Positions 46,291 to 60,514 are shown, counted from the stretch's first letter. The stretch is DNA of 64,000 bases from Magnolia sinica (GCF_029962835.1 NC_080588.1:61590001-61654000); one strand, 5' to 3'. Notes: generated by a model not told the origin, from the sequence alone. Translations and numbers: made by a program.

Positions 46291-47767
46291 AAGCTCAAGA
46301 GATGATAGCTTAGCAAACTGAGGTATTACTGTTAGATGATTCTCGATTGAGATCAGCTCACCTAATTCATTGATCTAGTGGGCCCCATTATCAATGTCTA
46401 ATTACATTCCTTACAAATGATCCTAACCATTCAATGAAAATAGACAATTACAACCTGCTGAGTTTTGAAGAGGCTGAGCTCGAAATCTCATAGAGTTGAG
46501 TTGACTCAGCTGAGTTTTGAGTGTTGTCGAGTTTTCAGAACTGCATTTAACAAGGTCCAAATCGGGGATAGTTAGGACTTAGGACAATTTGAGATTTTAA
46601 TAGGGTCCTTACAAAAATTTCACCAAGAGATAGGCCTAAAAATCTGGAAGGAACATTGTACATTTCCTTTTGTAAGTCCAAGTACAAACCAGAAAATCAT
46701 GACCCCACCCATAGTGGGCCTACAATTTGGATGGTTTGGATTGAGATGCTTGTAGCCATGTCTACATTGACTGTAAAAAGGGTAGTGTTTTGGTCATTTA
46801 TATAAACATCTTACATAGATGTGGATCACCAATCTGAATCATCCACTAGTGGGCCCAACCACAAATGATTCATACCCAAAAATCACTATTACAACAAAAG
46901 AAAACTTACAAACAGATGCATATCATTTTTCTGCTATGGTTAACATATAGCAAGCACAGCTTTCTTGCACACAGTTATGAAAAACAAAACAAATGGAAGA
47001 TAAAATCAGATATATTAGATAAAGAATGTAAGTTACAGATTGCTTTTCTATGATCTAATCCTATCGAAACATGCTACTATAGGTATGCGCTTTTCTCAAA
47101 TCAGCTCAGCTCCAGCAATACAAGAACCTTAGCCTTTGACTAAGCTTCCTAAGAATCCTGATCAAGTTATATTATTAAAAAAAATCTATACATCTTGCTC
47201 AAGTTTAAATTAGCCGACTGTCCAGCATTTTCGGAGAAACTCTCTTTGTCGCGCTCTAAAAAATTGGGGCGATGACTTTTCAAAGGCCGATATCTTCCAT
47301 CATGTAGTGACCCTGCAATGCCATGATCGTTAACAAGATTTCATGATGCTATTTCATATATGTGTACGTGTATATAGAGATTTGCAGATTTTACACATAT
47401 GTCTATGTGGCACTTGTATCATGTCCCAGCCTTGAATTGGCTGGTCCCAAATGAATGTAGATGGCCTGACCCAAAGACAGGCCTCATTCAACCATCGAGT
47501 GTGAACTGCATGAATGGGGGAGGAAAATAGACTTCTCTCACTGACAACATTCAGTGTTCATGTGTAGCTGATATGATGATTGGATGCCTGATCTTTGGGC
47601 TTCGGCATCATGGGCCCACTTGACACATGGCTTGGATGTATCCATTTGTCCCACAGTATGCAGCTTTGTAGAGAATGTAGGATTAGATTAACAAATCTCT
47701 ATATGTGTGTAGATGATAGATGGATAAAACTAGAGGTACTTCAAGAGAGGAGGATAAGATCATCTAC
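46291..47767. repeat. Downstream flank of IDM1-like copy B
   Basis: Collinear with 10258-11721. It includes the probable 3' UTR of copy B. The local ORFs are short and differ between copies, so none is called. Confidence 0.6.
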
Positions 47768-47971
47768 TTACATTTGCTTCATTGCACTTGTCTGCCGGAC
47801 CGGGTCTTGAATAAGTGCCAAAGAACCTGAACAATTACTTCTCAAAGAATAATGTGGACTAGTCTCTTTGCCATTGCTGGCTTCACTACCAAAATCTTCC
47901 AGCCATATAGACTAAGATGGCAATGTGTTAATGACCCTCAATGTCTGGATTACTTTAGAAGAATTGCTGTG

Positions 47972-50900
47972 TCAGTGGCTCTCCATTTTTACATTACTTC
48001 GGCAAAAACGATTGTTGACATCTTCCTTACTCTCTGCAGATTGGGCCATGATCATTAGAAATAGTCAAAATAAAATGAATGATGATACTCGCTATCGAGT
48101 TCATGCATGGAGATGGGACCTATACATACCTCTTGATTCCGAAGCTTTCGTTGTAGATGTCATCAGTAGCTTCTGGCACATTATGGTATCATTAAATTCT
48201 AAGAAGGGATACGCCAAGAGATCAAATCTGTCCGAAGTTGTCATCACAACAAACCCAAAGGAAGAAATCCATGTTTGTAGTAGCTTTGGAGCTGCCGGCG
48301 ACAACAACTTCTCTATCCCCATGTCGGAAAGAAGCTGCATAAAATTGAGCAGAACAATTTCAGCAAGCCTCCTTAGTACTAAGGCAGTTTGTTCTTGTAT
48401 CGAAATATCTCAACACAATCCCACAAGAGCAACCATGCGAACGAGCCATGTTAAGGATATTGACAAGAAGAGGACAGAGAATCCCTATGGCATACCAGCA
48501 CAATCTGGTTGCTCATCAGGTAGGAATGCCATATGTTCCCCCTGGATTAAACAACAGGTCGGTCTGTTCATCAAGTAAGCCACATTTATCGAATAGAAAT
48601 GGACAGTCAAAATAACTTGACCAATGGTCTGCATTTGATGAATAGCCCGGAGCCAATGCAGACTTGCTATGCTTGCATGTGTGCTAGCTAGGGCTGTCTA
48701 CTGGCTGGGCCTGGGGTAGGTCTCAACCCGGATTTTGAACTGTTTTGGGCTGGCCGTCGGGCTGGCAATATTCAAAATTCTGATTTTTTAGGCGCGAGCC
48801 TAGCCCATTGACACCCCTAGTGCTAGCAGCCTTGACAAGACAGAGAGAACATATTATAACCCATAACTTAAGATGATATACACATACTCCCTATAAAACC
48901 AAATAATTGAATATCAACTCATAATATCAAGATGTGTCCATATCTATATTATGAAGATATTACCTTTTGCAAATTGTTCAACAGAAGCCGGCACATTCCT
49001 TGTCGGCGATATCTAATACGTGTACCCACTAGGGGCAGTTCTGCTACCTTCTCACCATGGATCCTAGAATAGAAACATTCCAAAAGAAAGGTTATGTTTC
49101 AGTATACAATGCCTACAAAGAAGAGAAATTTATATATATATATATATAAACAAGAAAAAAAAAAAAAAAGGAAAAAAAAATCATTACATAATGGTTAAGA
49201 TATCTACTTAAGCTTACCTGAAAGTTGCCACGGTTATCGGTTTATTTCCCTTGTACAAGATCATGGTATAGAAACCTCGAAAGTTCAGATGGGGTAGCAT
49301 CGATCTGCATTAAACAAAGAAGGCTCAGTGCATCATGGATAGAAGCAACACCTAATAGCACTGTGAAAACCCGGGAGTTTTTAAACTTCTAATGAATCTA
49401 TGTAGTTCAAGCAAACAAAAGTTAATTTTTGTTTTTTCAAAACTGGATTGGGAAACAAAAATCATTGCAGGAATGCAATGATGCCAAGAGAGCAAAAGAA
49501 AGCTTATGAGAGCCAATATATTGAGGGATAATACTAGATGAGGAATGCCCCGTCGACAGTGGGGCCCATCAAATCAATAGTCTAGATCGTGAAACAATGG
49601 GCCCCACGAGTGGAAACTGGGGTTATCTGCACCAGTAATTCTCAAACTCATATATGTATGATACTGAATGAGATAAATTCTTTACAAAATGATAGGAAGG
49701 ATAATAAAGATTTATGGAAAAGAGGAAAGTAGGTCTTACTCTTTACTGAATACAACATCTGTGACAAGGTCTGTCTTGGTAATGGGTTGGATAATCTGTT
49801 TAAAACATTCGCGCAATACACTGCGTGCAGGCAAAAGCTTACTCCTAGTCATGTCATGACCATCTTTTTCATTTGATCTCAAAATAGTCCATGATAGACC
49901 ATCAACACCTGTCGGATTCAATTTCCCAAGAAGATTTTGGAGATGGAAGAATATCTGTATCACATTAAGAACGTTAGTAGAAATCAATTACTATAGTTGA
50001 ACAAATAGACCAATAATGGGTATTGTTATGTTAAAATTGACTACTACATGGAAACCCAAAGAACATGGGGAAAATAACTCTGAAAAGACACATGACAATC
50101 TTTCTTAAATTTGCTACTACATAAAATAAATGTGAGAAGAAATTTCTAAAAATGCAAGAAACAGTTAAAATCACCAATTTGTTGGATTCAAACACAAACG
50201 ATCCACCCAATTCAAATACATGTGCTACCCACCATACTCCAAGCCTTCCTATGCTCAAGTAGCTGGCCCCAAGAAGGTTCGATCTGTAAAAAGACATTCC
50301 TGAACTTCAAATCTTGGAAGGCAAGACTCATCTTAAACTGGACATGGCTTCGGTTGATCTGGTTTGGTCTGTTAATATTGGAATGCCTATGCTCTCACTT
50401 GTGGGTAAGGTCATTTCGCGGTTCACAAATCGCATCATAAGAAGATGGGTTCCTAATTTGAGAAGATGTGGGATCTCCGTCCCTCTTGACTTGGTCTATG
50501 AGGAAATAACCAGCTCATCTTAAACAATGAACTCAAGCGGTTGAAGAAAATCTCAAAGTCTGGAACAGAGAAACTTCTGGTCTTCCTAAGGAAAACATCA
50601 ACTCAGCTGAGTTATGTGTTAATCATGGTCAAGATGTTCTCAACGATTTAGGATGGCCTGATGAAAGGAATGCTTCTCTTTTTGTAGTGAAGCCAAGTTG
50701 CATAATCTATTGCTCATGAAACGGAAATCAAGGGTCAACTGGCTCCAAGAAGGGGATAGAAATACAAATTCTTCCATCCCTTGGAAACAACTTGGGAGAA
50801 ACAAAAGGCCAATTTCATCAATTTCCACTAAGGCTGGTATTGCCTTGGATATGAATGTCATTGAAAAGGTAGCTTTCTCCCACTGCTCCGGCATTTATTA

Positions 50901-53900
50901 CTCTAAACTCCTCACTATTCACCTTGATCTCATCCCCTATATCCTCATCCATTACCACCTTGGAAAATGAGACCCTCATTTCCATCCCACATGCTGAGGA
51001 AGTGCCCAATGTTGAGGAAGTCCACAAGAAGAACAATGCCCGTGCCTACGGATTCTTCAGTTCGCTTTTGTTGGTTGTTAGGATATTGTATGTTGTGATG
51101 TGGTGAAAGCTGTTCAGCATTTTTTTTTTCATTCACAAATGCATTCTTATACCCATCCAATGCATCATTCATCACTTGAATCCCAAAATTATTTCCCCTT
51201 TATCTATTAGCAATTTTTGTCCCATTAGTGAAAGCAAGGTCTGTTGACACATGAGAGGCTAGATCTGTCAGGAGGTGGTGCCGGTGATGAAGGAGGTGCC
51301 GGATTAGGATCAGTATAACTCTGATACCATGAAAGCAAAGAGAAAACGATTGAAAGCAAAGAGAAAACAATTCTCCTTTGGTTTTCTGTGTATTTGAGAC
51401 AACCCTAAAGGGTTGAATATGTAGAGATGTATAGTCATCTATACAAGGTAAATGTTAAAAACAGAATCATCTATCTATGGAAATTAGCTATACATCATCT
51501 ATCTATGGAAATCAGCTATGCAAGGCATGTGGCCTGTCTAACAATTAGAACTAACAACTTCGGTTATAAAATCATTTCAAATTTTTTGCTAACCGATTGC
51601 TTGTGCTTCTCCCCTCCCTTATTTCCCCTAGTCAGGTAGTTTTTGTGAAGCTTGATCTATACATGAGCATATTGCATTAGGACATGGTGGATCTATGTGC
51701 ATTAAAGTGGATATCGCCAAGGTTTTTAATCAGTTGAATTGGGGTCTCCTCCATTTCTCTTGACAAACTTTGGCTTTTCACAAGGTTGTATAGACCTAGT
51801 CAAATTGTGTGTATCTGCCATTAAATACTTGATCCTCATCAATTACAATCTCTGTGGATTCTTCTTTCACTCATGTGGGCTTGGGCAAGGCAACCCTCTT
51901 TTCCACTCTCTTTTTCTTGAGCAAAGAAGTCCTTCGAGCTAACCTTTCCAACCTTCTCGAGATATGTCTTCACCATTCATCTCCTCCCTTTCGTTACCTG
52001 TTTCTTTGCAGACAGCATCCTCTTGTTCATGAAAGCTAACTCTGAGTGCCAAAGCCCTTGGGAAATTTCTTCTCCCTTACCAAGAGGGTTATAAGATGCC
52101 CTGCTTGAGGAAGTCCTCCATCTCTTACATCCTTGGTAAGAGTTAATGCTCACTTTCCTCCTCTTACCTTGACTGCCCTTTCCTTCAGGACCCCCCACGA
52201 AAGCTCTTTCCAAGTATCTTCTATCCTAAGCAAGTCGCCCTATCCTTGGCAAACATGTTCTTGACAGTCTCCCATTCACTCATTCATGATATTCCCATTA
52301 CAAAAATTTGTGATTCGATCTATGGAAAAATGCATGCGCAATTTTCCTTGGTTGACGAGTGAGTTGAATGTTAAGGCGAATCTCATCAACTAGAACATGA
52401 TATGCCATCCAAAAAATGAAGGTGGGTAGGGCATTCAGAGGATCTATGACCTTCACATCTTGTTAAAGATGGCTTGTAAAGGCACGACTTTCTCTTCCTC
52501 TTGGGCTAAGTTCATCTAAAATCAATACTCTCACTCAAGGCATTCAATAATGGTAGCAGTGGTCATGACAGCCAGCCTTACGACCATTACGATATGGGTC
52601 ATATGGCTGTTATGGCATTGTAATGGTCAATTTTTTTAGAGGAAAATATGTTGGCCCTGAATCAGACTTATAGGCCCGTATTGGCCAGTTAAGGCCCTTT
52701 ATAGACCTTTTTTCAGAACGGGTGTTGCAACCCTGTAAAGGGTCCCACCACTACTGTTACATGATGGCTGTTAAAGCCATTACACAACCATTTTTTAATA
52801 TCAATGCTCTAGTCACCTCCCTCTCTGGAACTGCAAAGTCAAAACCAAAGGCTCATGCATTTGGCACAAAACCTTGTTCCTTCCCTAGAAAATGGTGCAA
52901 GTTAGTTATTGGCAGCAGTAAATCTACTAGCCTATAGTTTGATAATGGGCTTGTTAACTCATGTATTGTTGATCTCCTCTCCTCCCCCTTATTTCCTTTG
53001 ATCCTAATGCCAAGGTTGATAGCAGGCAACCGACAAGCGTACCAAAATCTCCAGAGTCGATGGGGAAGGACTGGTTTATCCCTATATGCAGGCCCTCCCA
53101 GGTGGGACTTTCCCATGGGCAACCTCCGCTTCGCACAGGTCCCCGAATCGCATGGTCCCATAATGGCCTCACCTCCTAGCTATTTTGCATATCACAGATC
53201 CCACCTCATGAGCAACCCCACCCCAATGTGGAGATATGATGCATCTTTGGAATTACATTAAGATGCACTCACATAATCCACCCACGCCAGTGAGAAGACT
53301 CAGACATTGGGCTCTCACTCTAATACAATTTTGATAGTGGCCAACTGACTAGTGCACCCAAAGCTCTAGAGCTGATGGGGAATGACTAGTTCATCCCTAT
53401 ATGCAAGCCTTCCCAGGCAAACCCAAGCAAGATCACCCCGTGGGCAACCCTCGCTTCGTACGGGTCTCCGAATCGCATGGTCCCACAATGGGCCCCACCT
53501 TGTGGTCATTCTACATCTCACAGACCCAACCTCGTCGGCCAACCCATCCCAACATGGAGATACAGAGAATCCTTAGAATCAGACCAAGATGCCATCAAAA
53601 GGTTGATGCTCTCACTAATTCCCAATCCTGGTGCATTCCTTATAACATTGTACAGGCAAACGATTCTCAATTCAGCCTCCACTATTCCTCTCCTTGTGAA
53701 GACAGGTTCATTCGGGTTGGTTCTAAATCTAAGAACATCTCAGTTAAGCTTGCTTGGAATGAATTTTGTGAACATCATGAGGCAACTCCTTGATCCAAGT
53801 GGATTTGGAATTCACCCCTCTTGCTTTGCATCGAAGCTCTTTCATTGGAAATTGCATATGGAGGGTTGGCTAAATGGGTTAGAATTCCAATTGTAACAAG

Positions 53901-56900
53901 ATGCGCCTTTTGCTACGCTTGCGAGGAAGATGATTCTCATCTCTTTATGACCTGTCCCAAAATTACCTCTTTATGGGGCATTATCACCAATGCAATTCAG
54001 TGGTCTCCTTCTCTCTCTTGCATGCAAATCCTTGAAGTTGGATTTGATGGATTCCATGTTGTAAACGCTAAAAAGTCTCTAGCTGGTAACCTTCTAATCA
54101 CTATATTTTGTGAGATTTGGAAAGAAATAAACCTCATACATTGGTGCAACTTTTCCTTTTCCATGTTGTGGACTGTCTCTAAATCCAAGGTATCATTCGA
54201 CAAATGCATCAGAGCTAGTTTCCTTTATGCAAGAGGGCATCTTTCCAAGAATCCCATAATGATATTAATGATCAGCATTAGTGCATGCTTTCTCCTGCTC
54301 TTTGCTGTGGTTGGATGCCCTTTTTTCTTTTTACAGGTTTCCCTTCAAAAATTGCTGAGAATCAAAGGTAATTCAGTTGTAGCAAGGCTTATGGGGCTGT
54401 TGTAAATACATGGTCTGTACCTGCTTTTGAGTCTTCAGAGGATGGTTTGATAGACGAGATACTTCTGCATTTACAATGAAGCCTAGAGATGGACTTCCAT
54501 CTGCACCATAGATCTAAAACTCGCTAACTCTACTCAAAACTTGGCCGAGTCAACTTGACACAGCGAGCTTTCAAGCCAAATTGCTTGTAAACGCAGTCTT
54601 TAGTTTAACTCTCTGGACTCCGTTAGACTAGTCAAGTTGACTCGACCTGACTCACAGTCACTTGGTTTGATGTAGTGTTATCGTTAGTAAAATTTAGAAG
54701 GGGAGGAAGGGAATCAAACTCACGACCCGCTGTAAGAGGCACTTAACCAACATGCTATTATGTGTTTTGCTGTCAAGTTTTGTACTTTATGCTACTTATC
54801 TAATTCTAACTACTTTAAATATCTAGTACTGTTCTTAGTATTTTAATTTATAATGTATAAAATCTTAAGTCGAATTGGGTTGAGTCATCAAGTCAACCCA
54901 ACCTAGCTGAACATTGAGTCTAGTTCAGTTTTTGGTTTTTGCACTATAATCTGCACCTCACTTCAGAAGATCCTTTCGTACTACTTAACTAGTTGCAAAG
55001 TCGTCTGGAAGCTACCAAGCATCTTTCTTAGTAGCATCCTCATTGAGCCATGTTGGATTCTGCCTTAGAGCATGTAGGAAGAATTGTTTTCTCTTTCTTG
55101 CAGGAGGAAGAGTTTCACTGTCAGGAATGCTGGTTCATGCTGCTGCATTGTTGTTCAAGAGCCCTGTCGGAATGGTAAAACTTGAAGGCAGGACTCTCCA
55201 TTGACTATTCTCTGTTTTAATTAAGTCTCCCTTTTTGTCTTTTGGATTCCACAGTATACAAGGTCTAGCCATGGTGTTGGTTGCTGGTGGTCCCCTTGGT
55301 TATTAGACTTGTCTCGTGAGGCTTTGCATCTTGGGTCCCCTTGTATTGTGGGTTTTTTTTTTTTTTTTTTTGCAATAAAAGCTTATCTTACCTAGCAAAA
55401 CAACCAAAAGAAAAAAAGAAATGCACTGTTGTTTTTTAAGAGTCCTTTTCCTTTGGACATGTTAATAAACCTTAACAAGTGGATGATTGAGCTAATTTTA
55501 GGCCACGGTGTCTACATGGTGGGGTCAACTTAATGATGTGCGAAGTTTCACACATGTGCCACATTACCATGTGTGACCTGCAACTCCCTTGACAAGGAAG
55601 TTGTGCAAATCCTGTTAGCAAGCTCTCTAGTATAGGAGACATCTCAAATACACCAAACAAGAGACTATGACAAGTTATCAGAAGGAAAAAAAAAAAAAAA
55701 AAAAAACTAAGCGTTTGAAATGAAAGAAAAATCAGAAGGTTTCTATATTCAATGGCATTAACATAAATAGTCCCAGTAAAATCCCTATAAACATGTACAG
55801 CCATAACTTCATAAACATAGGCAAAGCACAGAATTCAGCATATAATCTTCAGCACTGGTTATAGCTGTGTTTGGATGTGCTATTGAAATGAATTGAAATA
55901 ATGAGTTTGCTGAAGTGGAAATGGGGTTGCCTTTCATGTTCATGCTTCAGGAAAAGTTGAAATTGTTTTAGTTCCAAGTAGGAAATGAAATAAACATGGC
56001 AATGATTTGAAGGCCGCTTCCACTCTATGCATAGGAAACAAATTTACAATTTGGTCATTTTCCTCTTAGTGAATTGAATATTTGCAGTTCAATTCAATTG
56101 TGGATCCAAACACAGCCCAAGCATAGCAATTTTTGGATTAGAACAAGCATAGATTTCTACATCCCATGGACAAATTTTGAAATACCTTTGAACATTTTTC
56201 ACCACAAAACCAATTTCCCTCAGGACAGCTTTCAAGTCCTTGGTCTCCTCTTTCTCTCAGACAACCCACATGATCTGAAGAAAATTGGGAAGAAATGTAA
56301 GTTTTGGAGATCTCGATTTTTAATTCGATACATACAGAAAAAAAGAAAAGAAAAGAAGATAAGAGTCCAACTCACATCCACGTTCACATTGATCACAATA
56401 CAAAATCGTTTTCTCCACAAATTGTTCACCATCATTGAATTCACCCCTACCACATAATCCACATAGACAAGATGGGCAGAACCATACAGTTTCAGGAAAA
56501 TCCTGCATGAGCACCAATATCAAGTTTAGATCTCACAAAAAGCATAATTTCCACATATGCTATTAATATCTCAATGTTGGCTGTATTTGGATGCTGAAGA
56601 GGAAAAAGTGAATCATAACTACATTCCAAGTATTCACTATGAGGAAGCAGCATTCAAATTATAATTACTTTCCTTCCAATTCCAGCTTTAAAGAAATAAA
56701 TTACCCAGTAAAAATACTTAGGTAATTATAATTTGGTCATTTCCTTTGTACAAGACAAATTTATTGTGATTCATTTCAATGGTGCATCCAAACACAGCCC
56801 CAACTATAGACCAGATTTAGGGAACTCAGCTAACTAGTTGAACTTTCAATAATGAACTAGAGTATGCATATTAAACTAACTGACTGAGAAATGCTCTAGT

Positions 56901-58697
56901 GCCATTAGAGAACTATAAGTTAGCGTAACCGATAACCATCCCATCCATGGCTAGAAAAAAGGACGGCCATAGAAAATAAGGCCAAATCAAGATTGGATTG
57001 GATAATCCGATTGGTGTGATTCTTGCATCGTAGCCCATGAAAATTGTTCTGAACTCACTGAACAGATCAGATTGACAATTAGACTATCTAGGAGAACTAT
57101 AACTTAGCAGCTCTTGAACTAATTTACACTCTAATTACCTAATCTATTGCACTTCCAACCAACTGTGCATCGAAATGCAGCTTTAACCATAGTTCAGTAC
57201 TGTAATATTGTAATCACCATATTTTAGTTACTTTCCTCATTCAAATTGAACTAGTTTATTGCTATTCAATTCAATAGTGGATCCAAATTTGAACAGTATA
57301 GAGGAAATGACCTGTTTGGATACAATATTTAATACTGAAGTAGTTTGCAATTTGTTTCAATTCAATAGCACTCTTCCATTCTTTCAAATGCACTTATCAA
57401 GAATCCTAAAGAGAAAGTTCTGTGGAAATACAATTGTATCAAAAGAGGTCATGAGTTCAGGACGCACCTTTAAACCAATGCAGCTTAAGTGAAATATGGA
57501 CAGGCATCCGCCCCCACAGACTACTAATTCCTTCCCATAGTGACGACAGATATTGCACACTCCATTGCTTATGGAGCAAGGGGCGTTACTCTTTGTTTCC
57601 TCATGCAGATGTCCTCTGAAATTGTTAACCTTATCATCACCCTCCATTTGCTGAATTTTGAGATGGGGTTGATCGCTCTCGATTTGCTCATGCAGATATC
57701 CACCTTTAACATCATTGCCACTCGCCATTTGCTGAATTTCAAGGTGGGGCGAATTGCTCTCGAATTGCTCATGGAAATATCCAGTGAAATCTTCAACCAT
57801 TTCATCACCCTCCATTTGTTGAATGTCAGGGTAGGACAGATCGTCATCCATTTGCACTTGTAGAATGTCAAGGCGGGATCCATATCCTGTGAAACTTTCA
57901 TCCTTCACATTATCTTCTCTTTGTTGAATTATAGGGTGAGGCTCATCACTTTCCATTTCCTCATCTAGATATGCTAAGAAGTCCCCAACCTTTATATCAT
58001 CCTCCATTGGTTGCACATTAATGTGGGGAAAATCACTCTCCATTTGCTTGTGCAGATCTTTTTCAAGGCCTTTAACTTCATCATCATGCTTTATTTGTAT
58101 TTGGCACTGCATCAGTGACCTTCCATCTTCCAAGAAGATATTGGTAGAAGGCCTGTGACTACTGCTACCTGCATGGATCTCAAACTTGGAAAGACCATAT
58201 ACTTTTTCACAACACAAACATTTGATTCCTTGGCGCGTTATCCACCCTGCTGCCATAACACTCTTATCCTTTTTATTCAAGTAACATGCCTTCTGACCCA
58301 ACATCACCACGTTATTATCTATCAAAGATGACAGATTGGTTGTAGGTCCGCGCCTATTCTGCCTTTTTCCTCCTTTCAGCTTGAGAGAATCAACCAAGCA
58401 GCTTGATGGTTGACCTTGTCGTATATCGTTTTTTACTAACAAAGCATCTGTAGACGGTGGAAAGTTGTTGCATTCAACCTTTCTCTTCTTTAATTCAGGT
58501 TCACCACATTTCATTACCGGTTGGTTTTCAATGGCAACATCACTGCAATCCCACTGTCTGTTTTCAACAGCTCCATTTTCTTTAAGAACAAAATCAAATT
58601 GCTCTATGAGTGTGAATGTAGTATCCATAAAGTTCTCGGCGTTGATGACTCCATCAAGCCATTGATTAAATGTATCATCATCTTGTAAAAGATTCAT
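47972..58697 (-). CDS. IDM1-like PHD-finger/GNAT protein, copy B (704 aa, C-terminus shortened by a stop)
   Basis: Paralogue of the gene at 11722-19116, same strand and same exon plan. Coding exons (minus): 58697-57468, 56502-56376, 56274-56186, 49954-49740, 49304-49218, 49063-48964, 48334-48130, 48033-47972. Exon lengths equal those of copy A except exon 1, which is 78 nt shorter and lacks the internal repeat, and exon 8. Order: TPL-binding-type region, acidic repeats, two zinc fingers, GNAT domain. The GNAT motif reads RRQGMCR (602-608), the usual family form. In exon 8 the codon matching CGA in copy A is TGA (47972-47974), ending the protein about 20 residues into that exon; the old frame stays open to a stop at 47768. 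The GNAT domain is complete, so the product may still work. Intron 3 is about 6.2 kb because it holds a long LINE relic. Confidence 0.85.
50290..55425 (+). mobile_element. LINE relic in intron 3 of copy B
   Basis: Broken frames show LINE features in order: KSRVNWLQEGDRNT (50725 on), RT motifs KVDIAKVFNQLNW (about 51700), GLGQGNPLF (about 51885) and FADSILLFMKA (about 52010, where the active site should be FADD), and a zf-RVT type CYACEEDDSHLFMTCP region (about 53910). A segment is present twice (about 53030-53260 and 53340-53570). The 3' end is T/A-rich with aataaaagcttatcttacc. Dead element. Confidence 0.8.
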
Positions 58698-58701
58698 CTT
58701 C

Positions 58702-59125
58702 CTGAAAACATAGAAATCATTTTATGAGAATTACATAAAAACAAGTACATACATATTTAAGTGATACATCCATGGATGGACCCATCATAATCGACCAATT
58801 GATTCACAGATTCGTTGGCCCACCATGATATTTGTATGACATCTAGGATGAAGGGAAGAACCAAATATCAACTTGATCCAAAACCTCATTCCATTGTCAC
58901 TTATCCTTATGTTCTGTTCCACTTGAGTTTTGTTCTGTCATCGTAGCATGAGCTGGTACAATTGATGAACAGATTGGATTTTACAAAACAATAGTCTAAC
59001 ACATATTTGCAAGCAAGAGAATGAACAATGCAATGGAGTAGGAAGATATGTAAGAAGAATTTAAATAAAATAAATTTTTTAAAAAGACCAAAATTCTAGA
59101 AAGGGTAAACCTACAAAAGCAGAAT

Positions 59126-59174
<49 letters not shown>

Positions 59175-59176
59175 AC
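58702..59176 (-). other. 5' UTR intron of IDM1-like copy B
   Basis: This matches the copy A 5' UTR intron: donor GCTG/GTAATT at 59176 and acceptor TTTTCAG/GAAG ending at 58702, five bases above the ATG at 58697. The donor differs from copy A by A to T at the sixth intron position region and by a changed last exon base pair. The CT run after the donor is shorter (about 59130-59170). Confidence 0.55.
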
Positions 59177-59230
59177 CAGCGTTTTTCTTATTCTTGTTGA
59201 TTGTGGGAGACTGAGAGGACTGGTTAGGTA

Positions 59231-59239
59231 CTTATATAG
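59231..59239 (-). promoter_or_regulatory. TATA-like box of IDM1-like copy B
   Basis: CTATATAAG on the minus strand, in the same context as the box in copy A. Sequence above it differs from copy A: about 100 bp present at 19775-19874 is missing here. Confidence 0.55.
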
Positions 59240-59349
59240 TTTCTAACCATGCATGTCCCAACTTCCAGGAACTTGTATTTTTGAGATGAAATGACAGAAA
59301 TGCCCTTTTATCTACTGTACTTTCTAGAAAGGGAAGAAGCGGAGTATTC

Positions 59350-60510
59350 AAAAGCAATCTCATACTTGTAAGGCCCACATTATGATTGGATTGGCCTGAT
59401 TTTGGGTTTGGCCCTTCATCATGATGTGGTCCGCCTGTTAGATGGGTTGGATGCTATACGCATGTATGTTCCAACAAGGTTTTTGATAGCAAAATGCTTC
59501 TTTGAGACAAAAACCTGTCAGAAACCGATCACGACCCTGGATGTACGGACGGTGAAACGGATTGGCTACTCCCCCTGCCACCAGCCAATGGCTGATGGTC
59601 AGTGCTCTGTGGGCCCCACCATGATGTATATATTTCATCCATTCCGTCCATCTATTTTTCCAAATCATTTTATATATGAGACCAAAAATTAGGTATATAT
59701 CAAACTCAAGTGGATCACATTACAGGAAACAGTGTTGGATCAAGCTGATATTTGTTTTTTCCCTTCATCTAGGACTTTATGACCTAATCAACATATTGGA
59801 TGTCAAATAAACAGTACAGTGGGCCTTAGGAGCATTTTAAGATGTCAAATAAACAGTACAGTGGGCCTTAGGAGCATTTTAATGATGGATATCCAATCAC
59901 TATTGTTTTCCTGTGGTGTGGTTCACCTTAGATTTATATCCGTCTCATTTTGGGGTTACAGCCTAAAATGATCCGTAAAAATGGATGAAACACATACATC
60001 ATGGTGGGGCCCACAAAGCACCAACCACCAGCCACCGGGCTGGTGGCTGGGGGAGTAGCCAATCCATTTCCGTCCACTCGGTCATACATGTGTTTTATCC
60101 ACGCGGTACATCTATTTTGACAGATAATTTTAAGACACGAGCTAAGCATTATGCAGATTGAAAGCTCAAGTGTACCACACCACATGAAGTGGGGATTGAA
60201 CTCTTTCCATTGAAGACTTGGTGGGCCACCCTTAATTATTTGCCATCCGACAAGTTTATAAGGTCACATGGACCTGGACTAAGTTTTCAATTGTAGGCTT
60301 CCAAACCCCAGTACTTCATGGGGTGTTGATTCACTTGAGCCTTCAATCTGCCTCTGTTTTGACTCATGCCTTGAAATGATCTGATGGATGGACGGCGTGG
60401 ATTAAACATACACATCACGTTGGGCCGACAGAGCCCCTTTTCTGTAAATTAAATGACCAAAATGCCCTTATCAACTATATTCTTGAAAAGTGATGAAACG
60501 GAGTGGTGTT
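59350..60510. repeat. Duplicated block V' (upstream of copy B)
   Basis: Second copy of V, with a local duplication of about 45 bp near 59790-59880 (the string caaataaacagtacagtggg occurs twice). It joins U'' directly at about 60510. Confidence 0.7.
59557..60067. mobile_element. MITE with terminal inverted repeats (V' copy)
   Basis: Same element as 20083-20612: left end acggattggctactccccc, right end gggggagtagccaatccat. The interior is slightly shortened and carries the local 45-bp duplication. Confidence 0.7.
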
Positions 60511-60514
60511 GAGT

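Noticed and set aside
53821..54405. 194-codon ORF as a zinc-finger protein
   Set aside because: The cysteine/histidine pattern is the zf-RVT region of a LINE; it lies within a broken LINE in an intron.
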